Part shown: positions 39,066-48,601 of the stretch, piece by piece
How positions within the stretch are numbered: position 1 is the stretch's first letter
Layout: each line of letters begins with the position of its first letter
Assembly (NCBI RefSeq): GCF_014696435.1
Contig: NZ_JACJQG010000008.1
Location: forward strand, 112,667-176,666
Reading direction: 5' to 3'
Length of the DNA stretch: 64,000 nucleotides
Origin: Calothrix anomala FACHB-343
GTDB lineage: Bacteria > Cyanobacteriota > Cyanobacteriia > Cyanobacteriales > Nostocaceae
The notes under the pieces: model-generated
Seen by the model: only the letters and a program-made list of their open reading frames with translations
Told to the model about the DNA's origin: nothing
Databases searched by the model: none
Position numbers and translations under genes: made by a program

Positions 39066-39301
39066 AGGGTCAACTCAAGACTAAAGTCGGAAGTCTAAAG
39101 TCTGAAATTCTGAATTCATCCTTTAAACTTCAAACTTCTTTGGTCAACCTTCTATACTGAGGAAGACACTGGTGAATACTGTTCTTGCTATCAGTCAGTA
39201 GACTGTGTAGCAATGAGGTGGTAACCCCAATTGGTGGAGCCGAAGTGTAAAATCAAACCCACTGGTGCTGGTGAAGACAAAACTATGTTTCTACGCACTT
39301 C
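39066..39301. other. Leader region of the TIGR02652-type gene
   Basis: 236 bp. Contains a hairpin at 39187-39211 (GCTA-T-CAGTC / GACTG-TG-TAGC) and a GT-rich, T-poor stretch (about 39212-39280) that differs in composition from the AT-rich spacers around it. It may be a structured 5' leader; I recognise no known riboswitch. Confidence 0.35.
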
Positions 39302-39823
39302 ATGATGAATCCAGGCTTGCAGTACCCAATATTTGGCCCCGAAATTCAGTGTCCCCACTGTCGCCAAACAATTCAGGCGTTGACGCTTACGGATACCTAT
39401 TTATGTCCGCGTCATGGGGCTTTTGAAGCTAATCCGAAAACGGGTGAATTAATCCATTTACAGTCGGGACGCCATTGGCGAAAGTGGAATAACGAATGGT
39501 ATAGACAACATACCCATCCCGATGGTATAAGGTTTGAAATTCACGAAGCGTTGGATAAACTTTATACTCAAGGTTTCCGAGCTACGCGGGTAATTATTGC
39601 GCGTCGTTATCAAGAGTTAATGAGTGGTTATTTAGAACGCAGCACTACTTGGCGTTCTGGACAACAACAGACGACGGAAAATACCTCAGCGCGGCTATAC
39701 GGTTTACCGGTAGAGTTTAGCCCCGATCCCACAGATGAACCCTGTTGGGAAGTGATTAATTTTGATTTGGAAAAAGAGCCTGGTGTCCCTGTACGCTATC
39801 CTTATTTCCGATTGTTTGAGTAA
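39302..39823 (+). CDS. Cyanobacterial conserved protein, TIGR02652 type
   Basis: 173 residues. The N-terminal zinc-type motif C-x2-C-x14-C-x2-H (CPHC about residue 17, CPRH about residue 35) and the length match the TIGR02652 family, known only from cyanobacteria. A conserved middle part contains HWRKWNNEWYRQH. Probably a soluble, metal-binding protein; function unknown. ATG 39302 is chosen; the next codon is also ATG. Confidence 0.88.
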   Translation: MMNPGLQYPIFGPEIQCPHCRQTIQALTLTDTYLCPRHGAFEANPKTGELIHLQSGRHWRKWNNEWYRQHTHPDGIRFEIHEALDKLYTQGFRATRVIIARRYQELMSGYLERSTTWRSGQQQTTENTSARLYGLPVEFSPDPTDEPCWEVINFDLEKEPGVPVRYPYFRLFE

Positions 39824-39909
39824 AGCGTCAATAGTCAATAGTCAATAGTCCAAAGTCTGGAATTTCTCGACGATTGACCGTTGACCATTGACCATTGACA
39901 AATAACAAA

Positions 39910-40338
39910 ATGATGCACCACGCTTCAATTCGGACTGCGAATATTCATCGGGCGATCGCTTTTTACGAACAATTGGGGTTTACAGTTTGCGAACGCTTCA
40001 CTACAGGCTATACCCTGGCTTGTTGGATGGAAGGATTGGGTGGGAGAATTGAACTAATCCAAATTCCCGAACCGAAACCAGCCCCAGATGCTTTTGCGGA
40101 TGAGCATTATGTGGGTTATTATCATCTTTCCTTTGATTTAACGGAAATTACACCAGATTTGCCCAGTTGGTTAACTAATTTACAACAACAAGTGGCAACA
40201 ACAGATTTAGCACCAATAAAAATACTTTTAGAACCGACACAGCAACAAATAGGCGATCGTATTTTTGAAGTGGCTTTTATTGCAGATACTGATGGCTTAC
40301 CTCTGGAATTTTTGCGAATTTTAGCAAAAATAAATTAA
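39910..40338 (+). CDS. VOC-superfamily (glyoxalase/dioxygenase-like) protein
   Basis: 142 residues from ATG 39910; an in-frame TTG at 39895 lies in TTGACC repeat sequence and is rejected. Two beta-alpha-beta-beta-beta modules: HASIRTANIHRAIAFYEQLGF at the N-terminus, typical of glyoxalase-fold proteins, and a second half ending DTDGLPLEFL. Possible metal ligands are His in MHHAS, Glu in RIELIQ, His in YHLSF and Glu in PLEFL. The substrate cannot be named. Follows the TIGR02652-type gene by 86 bp. Confidence 0.82.
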   Translation: MMHHASIRTANIHRAIAFYEQLGFTVCERFTTGYTLACWMEGLGGRIELIQIPEPKPAPDAFADEHYVGYYHLSFDLTEITPDLPSWLTNLQQQVATTDLAPIKILLEPTQQQIGDRIFEVAFIADTDGLPLEFLRILAKIN

Positions 40339-40478
40339 TTTCTAGTTTATTTCTCCGATCTTGGCTGGTAGAATATCTTATCTCTATGACTGTGCTGAGG
40401 TAAGAGACTGATTATAGGGATTAAACTAGATGAATCACTCAATTTATGTAACTTAGTTTACAAGCATCTGCAAAATCC

Positions 40479-43331
40479 ATGCCTGTGTTTTCTACCTTGT
40501 ATCGATATCGTTTTTTGTTATTGCTGTTCACTTTATGGATGATTGCGGTATTGTTATTTAGCAGTAAATCTGCTGTTAGCCAACATATAGTTAGATCGCA
40601 GCAAATACATGCTCAGTCAATAGTAAATCCACAAGAAAATCTACCCCCAACAGTGACAGAAAACGTCCGCAAGACATTACTCGAAAATGGCCTGACAGTA
40701 CTGACAAAAGAAGTACATACTGCGCCAGTAGTAACTGTACAAGTATGGTACAAGGTAGGTTCGCGCAACGAAGAATCAGGGCTGAATGGGATTGCGCACC
40801 AGTTGGAACATATGATGTTTAAAGGGACGGAAACTCGTCCAATTCAATTTGGCAGGTTATTTAGCGCTTTAGGTAGCGATTCCAACGCTTTCACCAGCTA
40901 CGATCAAACCGCATATTACGGTACTGCGGAACGCAATAAGCTGAAAGCACTGCTAATTTTAGAAGCAGATAGGATGCAAAAATCAGTAATTGATACCGAA
41001 CAGCTAGCTAGTGAAAAACGAGTAGTTATTTCTGAGTTACAAGGTTACGAAAATAGCCCAGAATACCGCCTCAATCGGGCTGTGATGCGTGCAGCTTTTC
41101 CCAATCATGCTTATGGTTTACCTGTTGGGGGAACAAAAGCCGATGTAGAAAAATTTACAGTCGAGCAGGTGAGAAAGTACTATCAAAAATATTACAGTCC
41201 TGACAATGCTGTTTTAGTTATCGTGGGAGATTTTCAAACTGCGCCCACTCTGGAAGTAGTAAAAGAGATATTTGGGAAATTACCGCAGAGTCAACAGTCA
41301 ACAGTCAACAGTCAACAGTCAACAGTCAACAGTCAACAGTCAACAGTCAACAGTCAACAGTCAACAGTCAACAGTCAACAGTTATCCGAATCTCCTATTG
41401 TATTGCGAGAAGCAGGTGCGGGGGAACTGTTGCAAGTCGTTTACCCCTTACCTGATATCAACCATCCAGATGTACCTGCATTGGATGTGATGGATTATAT
41501 TTTGACAGAAGGGCGAAATTCGCGCTTGGATCGGGTATTGATAGAATCTGGGTTAGCTAGTGATATTGGCGCTTCTGTGACTAGCTTGCGAGAATTTGGT
41601 TGGTATGAATTGTTGGTGACAGCAGCTTATAATCAAAGTTTAGAGAAAATTGACTCGGTTTTAAATCGGGCGATCGCGGATTTAGTCAAATCAGGAGTCA
41701 CAGCAGCAGAAGTTAATCGTGCAAAAACCCAATTAGAAGCTGCGGTAATTTTAGCTAACCGCGATCTCACGAATCAAGCAATGCAATTGGGTAATGATGA
41801 AACCACAACTGGTGACTATCGCCATACAGAACGCTACTTAGCTGCTATCCGCAAGGTAACGCCAGCAGATGTTGTTGCTGTAGTCAAAAAATACCTGAAA
41901 CCAGAAGCACGTACAGTTGGCTACTTTGAACCCAGCCAAAAAGAGTTAAAAGGTACAAGCAAACCCAATTCTGCTCAAACTACAGAAAATTTCGGTTTAG
42001 GCTCGCCTGTAGCACCCACTGAAGTATTAAAATACTTACCCCCAGTGGATGAAATCACAGATATTGGCGAGCGAGAAATACCACAACAATTTCAACTTGC
42101 CAATGGTTTAAAATTATTACTACTACCCGATCGCAGTATTCCTACTATCACCCTTAGCGGTCATATTAATGCAGGTACGGAATTTGACCCTGAGGATAAA
42201 GCAGGATTAGCATCTTTAGTAGCAGATAACTTAATGAATGGCACGAAAACTCAAGATTTTTTACAAATTGCCCAAGCTTTAGAAGATAGAGGTGCAAATT
42301 TAGAGTTTAGAGCCTACCGCGAAGGCGTGCGCATTGATGGTGACAGTTTAGCTGGCGACTTACCTGTAATTTTAAAAACTTTAGCAGATGTCGTTAAAAA
42401 TAGTAACTTCCCGGCGAAAGAGTGGGAACTTGAGCGCCAACAAGCTTTAACTAATCTCAAATTAGATTTAGACGATCCAGATGAAGTAGCGATTAGAACC
42501 TTTGTGCAGTCGATTTATCCGCACAAACATCCTTTACATAACTTTCCTACAGCAGAAAGTTTAAAAAAGATTAAGCGCAAAGATGCGATCGCTTTTAAAG
42601 AAAAATATTATCGTCCTGATAATATGGTGTTAACAATAGTAGGAGATTTTGAACCAGCCAAAGTGCGATCGCTACTAGAAAAAGAATTTGGCGGATGGAA
42701 AGTTAGCGGCGAAGCGCCAAAATTACAATATCCTCAAGTATCAATGCCCGACAAGGAAGTACGTGTCAACTCTATCCTACCGGGTAAAGCCCAAGCAATT
42801 ACTTATATGGGTTACAAGGGTATTAACCGTAAAGATCCCCGATTTTATGCAGCTTTAGTCTTAAATCAGATTTTGGGAGGCGATACCCTATCTAGTAGAT
42901 TAGGCGCAGAAGTACGCGATCGCCAAGGGCTAACCTATGGAATTTATAGTTACTTCCAAGTCGGGAAAAATGCAGGCACATTTTGGATAGAATTGCAAAC
43001 TAGTCCAGAAGATACCATAAAAGCGATCGCTAGCACTCAAAAACTCTTAAAGCAAATTCATCAACAAGGTGTTGTAGCCGCAGAAATTGAAGCAGCTAAA
43101 CAAACATTAATTAGCAACTACAATGTTTCTTTAGCTAATCCAGAAGAATTAACGAAAACTATTTTGATGAATCAAGTACATGGACTCGATAAAGTCGAAC
43201 TCCGCTCTTTTACAGACAAAATTCAGCAAGTTACCCTCAATCAAGTCAATCAAGCCGCTCGTGAATTAATCCATCCAGATAAGATTGTAGTAGCAACAGC
43301 AGGCCCGGCTGTATTAGCCCAAATGAAATAA
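40479..43331 (+). CDS. M16 family zinc protease (two tandem peptidase units)
   Basis: 950 residues. An N-terminal signal or anchor helix (about 11-30), then two M16 units (about 60-490 and 530-945). The first carries the inverted zinc motif HQLEH (His107, Glu110, His111) with downstream Glu186; the second lacks HxxEH and should be the inactive half. The protein is thus a two-unit pitrilysin-type peptidase, periplasmic or membrane-anchored. Residues about 271-301 are encoded by thirteen copies of the GTCAACA heptamer, giving a repeat of STVNSQQ in a loop of the first unit. Any change in heptamer number not divisible by three would shift the frame. Confidence 0.92.
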   Translation: MPVFSTLYRYRFLLLLFTLWMIAVLLFSSKSAVSQHIVRSQQIHAQSIVNPQENLPPTVTENVRKTLLENGLTVLTKEVHTAPVVTVQVWYKVGSRNEESGLNGIAHQLEHMMFKGTETRPIQFGRLFSALGSDSNAFTSYDQTAYYGTAERNKLKALLILEADRMQKSVIDTEQLASEKRVVISELQGYENSPEYRLNRAVMRAAFPNHAYGLPVGGTKADVEKFTVEQVRKYYQKYYSPDNAVLVIVGDFQTAPTLEVVKEIFGKLPQSQQSTVNSQQSTVNSQQSTVNSQQSTVNSQQLSESPIVLREAGAGELLQVVYPLPDINHPDVPALDVMDYILTEGRNSRLDRVLIESGLASDIGASVTSLREFGWYELLVTAAYNQSLEKIDSVLNRAIADLVKSGVTAAEVNRAKTQLEAAVILANRDLTNQAMQLGNDETTTGDYRHTERYLAAIRKVTPADVVAVVKKYLKPEARTVGYFEPSQKELKGTSKPNSAQTTENFGLGSPVAPTEVLKYLPPVDEITDIGEREIPQQFQLANGLKLLLLPDRSIPTITLSGHINAGTEFDPEDKAGLASLVADNLMNGTKTQDFLQIAQALEDRGANLEFRAYREGVRIDGDSLAGDLPVILKTLADVVKNSNFPAKEWELERQQALTNLKLDLDDPDEVAIRTFVQSIYPHKHPLHNFPTAESLKKIKRKDAIAFKEKYYRPDNMVLTIVGDFEPAKVRSLLEKEFGGWKVSGEAPKLQYPQVSMPDKEVRVNSILPGKAQAITYMGYKGINRKDPRFYAALVLNQILGGDTLSSRLGAEVRDRQGLTYGIYSYFQVGKNAGTFWIELQTSPEDTIKAIASTQKLLKQIHQQGVVAAEIEAAKQTLISNYNVSLANPEELTKTILMNQVHGLDKVELRSFTDKIQQVTLNQVNQAARELIHPDKIVVATAGPAVLAQMK
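41290..41380. repeat. GTCAACA array of 13 copies inside M16 protease gene
   Basis: 91 bp, thirteen perfect GTCAACA units in the coding strand. It is read as a 7-residue repeat because three units make 21 bases. It is the same heptamer found in spacers at 17688-17740 and 47971-48009, which shows that the repeat has expanded within a gene. Confidence 0.96.
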
Positions 43332-43406
43332 TTACTAATTCGTAATTCGTAATTCGTAATTAAGTGAATAGGTGCAAAAAAACAAATTTAAATACTCTTT
43401 TGGACG

Positions 43407-43862
43407 ATGAAAACTATTAAGGGGATTTATATAATTGTATTATTCATGCTCTGTTTGATTGTCAGCCATCATCCAGCATTAGCAGCAACTGGATCTGGTG
43501 ATTTACTCAAGCAACCAGCAGTTGAAGTTTCTGTTAGTTTGGGTAATGCAGCTAACGAACTCAAATTTGAGCCAAATAGTTTAGAATTTGTGGCGGGAAA
43601 ACGTTACAATCTCCGGCTGACTAACCCTAGCCAAATGAAACACTATTTTACAGCTAAAGATTTTGCCGATGCTATCTGGACGCAAAAAGTCGAAGCCGGG
43701 AAAGTAGAAATTAAAGGAGCTATTCATGAAGTGGAACTCAAACCCGGTGCGACGGCAGACTGGGTATTTGTACCGCTCAAGTCAGGAAAATATACCCTAC
43801 GCTGTTCAGTAGCAGGACATACAGAAGCAGGTATGACCGGAGAGATTACTGTTACCAATTGA
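43407..43862 (+). CDS. Exported cupredoxin (plastocyanin/azurin-like)
   Basis: 151 residues. A signal peptide (about 1-27, ending PALA) and a single cupredoxin domain (about 38-150). Type I copper ligands are visible as His in QMKHYFTA and the C-terminal Cys-x4-His-x4-Met (CSVAGHTEAGM). It resembles copper-binding plastocyanin-like proteins, but is not PetE by its motif spacing. Likely a periplasmic or lumenal copper or electron-transfer protein. It begins 75 bp after the M16 gene, separated by AATTCGT repeats. Confidence 0.88.
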   Translation: MKTIKGIYIIVLFMLCLIVSHHPALAATGSGDLLKQPAVEVSVSLGNAANELKFEPNSLEFVAGKRYNLRLTNPSQMKHYFTAKDFADAIWTQKVEAGKVEIKGAIHEVELKPGATADWVFVPLKSGKYTLRCSVAGHTEAGMTGEITVTN

Positions 43863-44101
43863 AAATTCAAAAGTTAAAATGAATTGACTGAAAAAGCAGC
43901 TTAAGACCAAGAGTAATTCTATTTACTCCTGAGAGATAATGTTATGCCATTTTCTGAATTTTCAGTAGGGAAATGGCTTAGTTACTGTCAAAAATCAATA
44001 AGCCAGTAAAAATAAGTTAATTTAAATATAGATATTATTTCTCAACTAATCTAGAAAAAACTTAACCATCAGCGTTACAGCGCCGATCGCTTTAATCTCT
44101 C
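43863..44101. other. Intergenic leader of map
   Basis: 239 bp, AT-rich, no gene or repeat seen. It should contain the promoter of map. Confidence 0.45.
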
Positions 44102-44929
44102 ATGAACATACTCAGTAACTTACTTGCTCAAGCCACTCAGCCACCATCTCCCAGTAAACAACGCCGAGGTATCGAACTTAAATCACCGCGTGAAATTGAT
44201 ATCATGCGAGAATCGGCAAAAATTGTCGCTACCGTACTCAAAGAAATTTCTGAGCTAGTCCAACCAGGAATGACTACGGCTGATTTGGATGCTTATGCAG
44301 AAAAACGCATTCGCGAAATGGGTGCGACCCCAAGCTTTAAGGGATATCACGGATTTACTGGTACTATTTGTGCCAGTATTAACAACGAAGTTGTACATGG
44401 AATCCCAAATCCAAAGAAAGTAATTCGGACTGGGGATGTATTAAAAGTAGATACAGGCGCTTATTTTCAAGGTTTTCATGGCGATTCTTGCATTACAATT
44501 GCTGTCGGTGAAGTCACCCCAGAAGCCGCTAAACTAATTCGCGTAGCTGAAGAAGCTCTTTACAAAGGTATTGAACAAGTAAAGGCGGGTGCATACTTAA
44601 TGGATCTAGCCGGGGCCATTGAAGACCATGTGAAAGTCAATGGTTTTACAGTGGTAGAAGAATTCACAGGACATGGTGTAGGACGCAATTTACACGAAGA
44701 ACCTTCTGTATTTAACTACCGTACTAGAGAAATGCCGAATGTAAAATTACGTGCGGGAATGACTTTAGCCATCGAGCCAATTTTAAATGCAGGTTCTAAG
44801 CATACCAGAACTTTAGCCGATCGCTGGACAGCAGTAACTGTAGATAATTCTTTATCAGCCCAGTTTGAACATACTGTATTAGTGACAGAAACCGGCTATG
44901 AAATTTTGACCGATCGCACAAAGATTTAG
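44102..44929 (+). CDS. map: Methionine aminopeptidase, type I
   Basis: 275 residues: a catalytic domain of normal type I size plus an extension of about 24 residues at the N-terminus. Metal ligands of the pita-bread fold are visible: Asp in VDTGAYF, Asp in HGDSCIT, His in [13 protein letters not shown], Glu in IEPIL and Glu in QFEHTV. It removes the initiator methionine from new proteins. Convergent with the debranching enzyme gene; the 62-bp gap is filled with TTGACTG heptamers. Confidence 0.95.
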   Translation: MNILSNLLAQATQPPSPSKQRRGIELKSPREIDIMRESAKIVATVLKEISELVQPGMTTADLDAYAEKRIREMGATPSFKGYHGFTGTICASINNEVVHGIPNPKKVIRTGDVLKVDTGAYFQGFHGDSCITIAVGEVTPEAAKLIRVAEEALYKGIEQVKAGAYLMDLAGAIEDHVKVNGFTVVEEFTGHGVGRNLHEEPSVFNYRTREMPNVKLRAGMTLAIEPILNAGSKHTRTLADRWTAVTVDNSLSAQFEHTVLVTETGYEILTDRTKI

Positions 44930-44952
44930 TCAATTGTCCAAAGTCAATTATC

Positions 44953-44988
44953 TGTTGACCGTTGACTGTTGACTGTTGACTGTTGACT
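44953..44988. repeat. TTGACTG heptamer array, 4-5 copies
   Basis: Tandem TTGACCG/TTGACTG units (reverse complement of the GTCAACA heptamer with phase shift) between the convergent map and debranching-enzyme genes. Confidence 0.9.
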
Positions 44989-44991
44989 CTT

Positions 44992-47064
44992 CTAAAGCTG
45001 AGAATTTGGTAGATAACGAATAACCTCAGCCACTGACCAAGCTTGGGCGATCGCACCTTTGGGTTGATGGGGTGGATCGCCATCAAAAATTTCGGAAATT
45101 GAGCCAAGGCAAGCATCATCTAAAAAGTGCTTTAATAGAGGTTGCCAATCAAAAGGTACTGGTTGTTCGGGATAAAAACGTTGCCAAGCACGAATAAACG
45201 GCCCTATCAGCCAACTCCAAACTGTACCTTGATGGTAGGCGCGATCGCGTTGTTCTGGGTTACCTTGATATTTGCCAATATACTGGGGATCGGTAGGCGC
45301 TAGACTCCGCAGTCCATAGGGAGTGAGTAAGCAAGAAGCCGCAACTGCAAGTACTTGACGCCCTTGTTCTGCTGGAAATCCGCAATGATATAAGGATAAT
45401 GCTAAAACTGCGTTAGGGCGGATTTGCGCGTGACGGCGATCGTCTAGTTCGATAGTGTCGTAAAAATAACCGAGTTTTGCATTCCAAAATTTTTGTAGGG
45501 AAGCTTTTACCTGTTCTGCTTGTTGTCCATAACGCTGTGCTTGCTTTGCCAGTCGTTCTGAATTAGCATCCTGATTGTGGCTTAATCTTTCTGCCCACTG
45601 ACTCAGCCAACACAAAGCAGAATACCACAAAGCATTAATTTCTACTGGCTTACCCAAGCGAGGTGTGACAGGTTCTCCTTTCACTACAGCATCCATCCAA
45701 GTCAAAGCTACATGAGGCGCATCCCAACTCACTAGCCAATCAGTAGCATCAACATGAATGTTGTAGCGGGTAGCACCAACAAATGCTTTGTAAATTTGCT
45801 GTACTATCGGGAATTGTTCGGCTAAAAACTGCCAATCTTCAGTAGCTTCTAAATAAAGTCCTAGAGTTTCAATCCACAATAGTGCAGCATCAATGCTGTT
45901 GTAAAAAGGCTCACCACCAACATCGGGAAATGCATTAGGAATTAAACCTTGGTGACAGTAATTTCCAAAGGTTTGCAACAATCCTTTTGCTAAATCAAAG
46001 CGTTGCGTTACTAGTGCTAAACCTGGTAACGCAATTAAAGTATCGCGTCCCCAATCATTAAACCAATGATAACCAGCAATCACAGTAGGGCCAGCAATTG
46101 AAGCACGATAAACAATAAATTGATCGCTGGCTTTAAGTAATTTCTTCCATATTGAGTATAGGGCATGGGGCATTGGGCATGGGGCATTGGGGTTTTGATT
46201 AGTCCCTCGATCAAAGCCAAAAATTTGGGCTAATCTTTCTTCTTCTGCAGCGATCGCTTCGCTAAAGGTTTCACAAGTTAAGGGTTCTGGCTGGGGATTG
46301 GGGAAACCGACTCTGGCTTCTAAGGTGACAACATCACCTGGTTGGAGATGTACAGTTAAATAACCTGGACTATAAAGATCTTCCTTGTCGCCTAATCCCC
46401 GCCGAGTTTCTTCTGTTAATTGATAATCCCAATACCAGACACCATCAGCTTTATAGTCTCCTTTTGTCCAGCGTAAATGCCAAGGCGTGCCAAAACTCCC
46501 ATTCATAATTGCTTGGAGACAAATTTGCTGGGGTAATAGCACTTGAGAAAAGTGTAATTCTGGGGAAGCTGTTTGTTGATGATGAAAATCGCGATCGCCT
46601 ATTAGCAGTCGTAACCTTAAAATACTGGCTTCTGTGCCTTCATAACGATACTGAATCAATAGCCGATGGCATAATTCCGGCGCAGAATTTGGCGAATTTA
46701 CCTTTCCCCCACTTTCAGTTTCTACCAAACCATAAGGCATGACCAATTGCCGACTCAACTGCCAATTATCCTGTCGCCAAATCCATTTTGGGACTGGATG
46801 AATCTCAAAATCCCGTAGCAGTTGGTAACCAGTAGCTTCTATTCGTCCGCTACCCCAGTAATTTGTCCCTAAGGTGACAACTTTTTCTTCTACTTCTAGG
46901 CTAGCTTCTAAGTGCGAAAGCAGCAGAGTTCGCCCAGATGGGGGGTTTGTCGCCGCAAATAGCCAACCGTGGTAGGTGCGTGTCCTGACATCGGCTACTG
47001 TCCCACTGGCAAAACTACCTAAGCCATTGGTCAATAACCACTCTCTTTGATCTAAATCAACCAT
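44992..47064 (-). CDS. Glycogen debranching enzyme (amylo-alpha-1,6-glucosidase type)
   Basis: 690 residues. An N-terminal beta-sandwich (about 1-270, starting with the conserved REWLLTNGLGSFASGTV) and a C-terminal (alpha/alpha)6 catalytic domain of the GH133 type (about 305-690). Signatures are YHWFNDWGRDTLIALPGL (catalytic Asp expected here), GNYCHQGLIPN and YHQGTVWSWLIGP. It hydrolyses alpha-1,6 branches in glycogen. Residues about 291-301 (NAPCPMPHALY) are encoded by GGGGCAT-type repeat DNA at 46161-46194, in the linker between the two domains. Divergent from the peroxiredoxin gene. Confidence 0.92.
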   Translation of the reverse strand: MVDLDQREWLLTNGLGSFASGTVADVRTRTYHGWLFAATNPPSGRTLLLSHLEASLEVEEKVVTLGTNYWGSGRIEATGYQLLRDFEIHPVPKWIWRQDNWQLSRQLVMPYGLVETESGGKVNSPNSAPELCHRLLIQYRYEGTEASILRLRLLIGDRDFHHQQTASPELHFSQVLLPQQICLQAIMNGSFGTPWHLRWTKGDYKADGVWYWDYQLTEETRRGLGDKEDLYSPGYLTVHLQPGDVVTLEARVGFPNPQPEPLTCETFSEAIAAEEERLAQIFGFDRGTNQNPNAPCPMPHALYSIWKKLLKASDQFIVYRASIAGPTVIAGYHWFNDWGRDTLIALPGLALVTQRFDLAKGLLQTFGNYCHQGLIPNAFPDVGGEPFYNSIDAALLWIETLGLYLEATEDWQFLAEQFPIVQQIYKAFVGATRYNIHVDATDWLVSWDAPHVALTWMDAVVKGEPVTPRLGKPVEINALWYSALCWLSQWAERLSHNQDANSERLAKQAQRYGQQAEQVKASLQKFWNAKLGYFYDTIELDDRRHAQIRPNAVLALSLYHCGFPAEQGRQVLAVAASCLLTPYGLRSLAPTDPQYIGKYQGNPEQRDRAYHQGTVWSWLIGPFIRAWQRFYPEQPVPFDWQPLLKHFLDDACLGSISEIFDGDPPHQPKGAIAQAWSVAEVIRYLPNSQL
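46161..46194. repeat. GGGGCAT-type repeats inside the debranching enzyme gene
   Basis: About five alternating GGGCATG/GGGCATT units lying in frame within the coding region, between the two domains. The same family occurs in spacers at 19231-19261, 22461-22486, 38337-38391 and 50643-50688. Confidence 0.9.
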
Positions 47065-47084
47065 TTGCTACTCAAAATCGTTAT

Positions 47085-47099
47085 GACTATGATATAGTC
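47085..47099. promoter_or_regulatory. Short palindrome in divergent promoter region
   Basis: GACTAT and ATAGTC arms around GAT, midway between the divergent debranching-enzyme and peroxiredoxin starts. It could be an operator; this is inferred from symmetry and location only. Confidence 0.3.
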
Positions 47100-47202
47100 G
47101 TAACAGATCGTAATTAAACTGTGACAGCGTGGAAGGGAAAGTTTTCACTGACCCGAATTCCAACGCTAGTAAATGCATATAAGTTGAAGGAGAATTAAGA
47201 TA

Positions 47203-47814
47203 ATGTCCCTCACTTACGGAACAGAAGGATGCCTCCGCGTTGGTCAACAGGCTCCAGAATTTACAGCAACAGCTGTATCGGATCAGGAATTTAAGAGCAT
47301 CAAACTTTCCGACTATCGCGGTAAGTATGTTGTTCTATTCTTTTATCCACTAGACTTTACCTTTGTTTGTCCCACTGAGATCACAGCATTTAGCGATCGC
47401 TACGAAGAATTCAAGAAAATCAACACCGAGATTCTTGGTGTTTCCGTAGATAGTGAGTTTTCTCACCTAGCTTGGATTCAAACTGACCGCAAATCTGGTG
47501 GTGTTGGCGACTTGAATTATCCCTTAGTTTCCGACATTAAGAAAGAAATCAGCGCAGCTTACAACGTTCTCGATCCAGCAGCAGGTATTGCTTTACGCGG
47601 TCTGTTCATCATCGATAAAGATGGTGTAATCCAGCACGCAACCATTAACAACCTCGCTTTTGGTCGTAGCGTTGATGAAACCCTGCGGACATTACAAGCA
47701 ATTCAGTACGTTCAGTCTCACCCAGACGAAGTTTGTCCTGCCGGTTGGCAACCAGGGGATAAAACCATGAATCCCGACCCCGTGAAATCTAAAGTTTACT
47801 TCTCCGCAGTCTAG
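47203..47814 (+). CDS. Typical 2-Cys peroxiredoxin
   Basis: 203 residues. Peroxidatic cysteine in FTFVCPTE (about residue 57) and resolving cysteine in EVCPAGW (about residue 178); [10 protein letters not shown] is the GG(L/V)G motif and a C-terminal YF (VYFSAV) is present, both linked to sensitivity to overoxidation. It reduces hydrogen peroxide and alkyl peroxides with electrons from thioredoxin. A strong ribosome site AAGGAG lies at 47187-47192, 10 nt before ATG 47203, unusual among the genes here and consistent with high expression. Confidence 0.95.
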   Translation: MSLTYGTEGCLRVGQQAPEFTATAVSDQEFKSIKLSDYRGKYVVLFFYPLDFTFVCPTEITAFSDRYEEFKKINTEILGVSVDSEFSHLAWIQTDRKSGGVGDLNYPLVSDIKKEISAAYNVLDPAAGIALRGLFIIDKDGVIQHATINNLAFGRSVDETLRTLQAIQYVQSHPDEVCPAGWQPGDKTMNPDPVKSKVYFSAV

Positions 47815-47873
47815 ATTGCTCTTGCCATAAATTGGCAACGCAGTATACTGGATTGAAGAGCAGTATCATTTAT

Positions 47874-47947
47874 AACCACAGATAATCACCGATGAACACA
47901 GATACAGATGAATCAGTGTTAACTTCAGTGCCTATCTGTGGTTTTTT
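47874..47947 (+). terminator. Long hairpin with T-tract after peroxiredoxin gene
   Basis: Perfect 11-bp arms AACCACAGATA (47874-47884) and TATCTGTGGTT (47933-47943) followed by a run of T. The 48-nt loop contains CACAGATA-like direct repeats. Probably terminates the peroxiredoxin transcript; also a dispersed repeat of the ACACAGAT type. Confidence 0.6.
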
Positions 47948-47949
47948 CG

Positions 47950-48009
47950 TTTGTCATTTGTCATTTGTCATTTGTCAACAGTCAACAGTCAACAGTCAAC
48001 AGTCAACAG
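47950..48009. repeat. GTCATTT and GTCAACA heptamer arrays joined
   Basis: Three GTCATTT units run directly into five GTCAACA units, showing that the two heptamer families are related by point changes and can sit in one array. It lies in the leader of the redoxin gene; an open frame through it is a false N-terminal extension. Confidence 0.9.
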
Positions 48010-48036
48010 ATAATTGACTTATCAAGGATATTAAAT

Positions 48037-48582
48037 ATGCTAACTTCAACTGATTTTAGCGGCTTAATAAATGAGCGTTTCTTTCGGAATTTTCTGCCAA
48101 TTCCTCCGATAAATGAGTTAAGACTGGAAGTGGGAACGCCAGATTTTCAATTACCAGATATTACAAATAATAGTTTGGTAAAATTGTCTGGGTTTCGCGG
48201 TAAGCGACCAGTATTATTGGCTTTTACCAGGATATTTACAGAAAAGCAATATTGCCCATTTTGCTATCCGCACATCAAATCTTTGAATGAAAACTACGAG
48301 CAATTTCAAGAGCGTGATGTCGAGATATTGCTGATTACTAGTACTGACGAAAAACAAAGCGAAATAGTAGTCAGAGACTTAGGTTTAAAAATGCCTTTAC
48401 TCAGCGATCCTGCTTGTGGTGTCTTTCGCAGATATCGCGTAGGACAAGCCTTAGGCGCACCTTTACCTGCACAATTTGTATTAGATAAATCAGGCAAGCT
48501 CCGCTATTATCATTTATTTTCTTTTCTGGATCATAATGCTAGTGTGGAGACATTATTAGCACAATTTGATGCTTGTAGTTGA
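48037..48582 (+). CDS. Redoxin/AhpC-TSA family peroxiredoxin-like protein
   Basis: 181 residues from ATG 48037; the upstream frame reads only through heptamer repeats. Thioredoxin-fold peroxiredoxin with CPFC (about 71-74), a two-cysteine site more like a BCP/PrxQ or thiol reductase centre than a 2-Cys peroxiredoxin. Likely a thiol peroxidase or reductase in the cytoplasm. The GST gene starts 19 bp after its stop, so the two are probably one operon for handling peroxides or electrophiles. Confidence 0.85.
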   Translation: MLTSTDFSGLINERFFRNFLPIPPINELRLEVGTPDFQLPDITNNSLVKLSGFRGKRPVLLAFTRIFTEKQYCPFCYPHIKSLNENYEQFQERDVEILLITSTDEKQSEIVVRDLGLKMPLLSDPACGVFRRYRVGQALGAPLPAQFVLDKSGKLRYYHLFSFLDHNASVETLLAQFDACS

Positions 48583-48601
48583 GTGAAAATAGGATTTACA
48601 G

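Noticed and set aside
47938-48036. N-terminal extension of the redoxin protein
   Set aside because: Made of GTCATTT and GTCAACA heptamers; ATG 48037 gives the normal family length.
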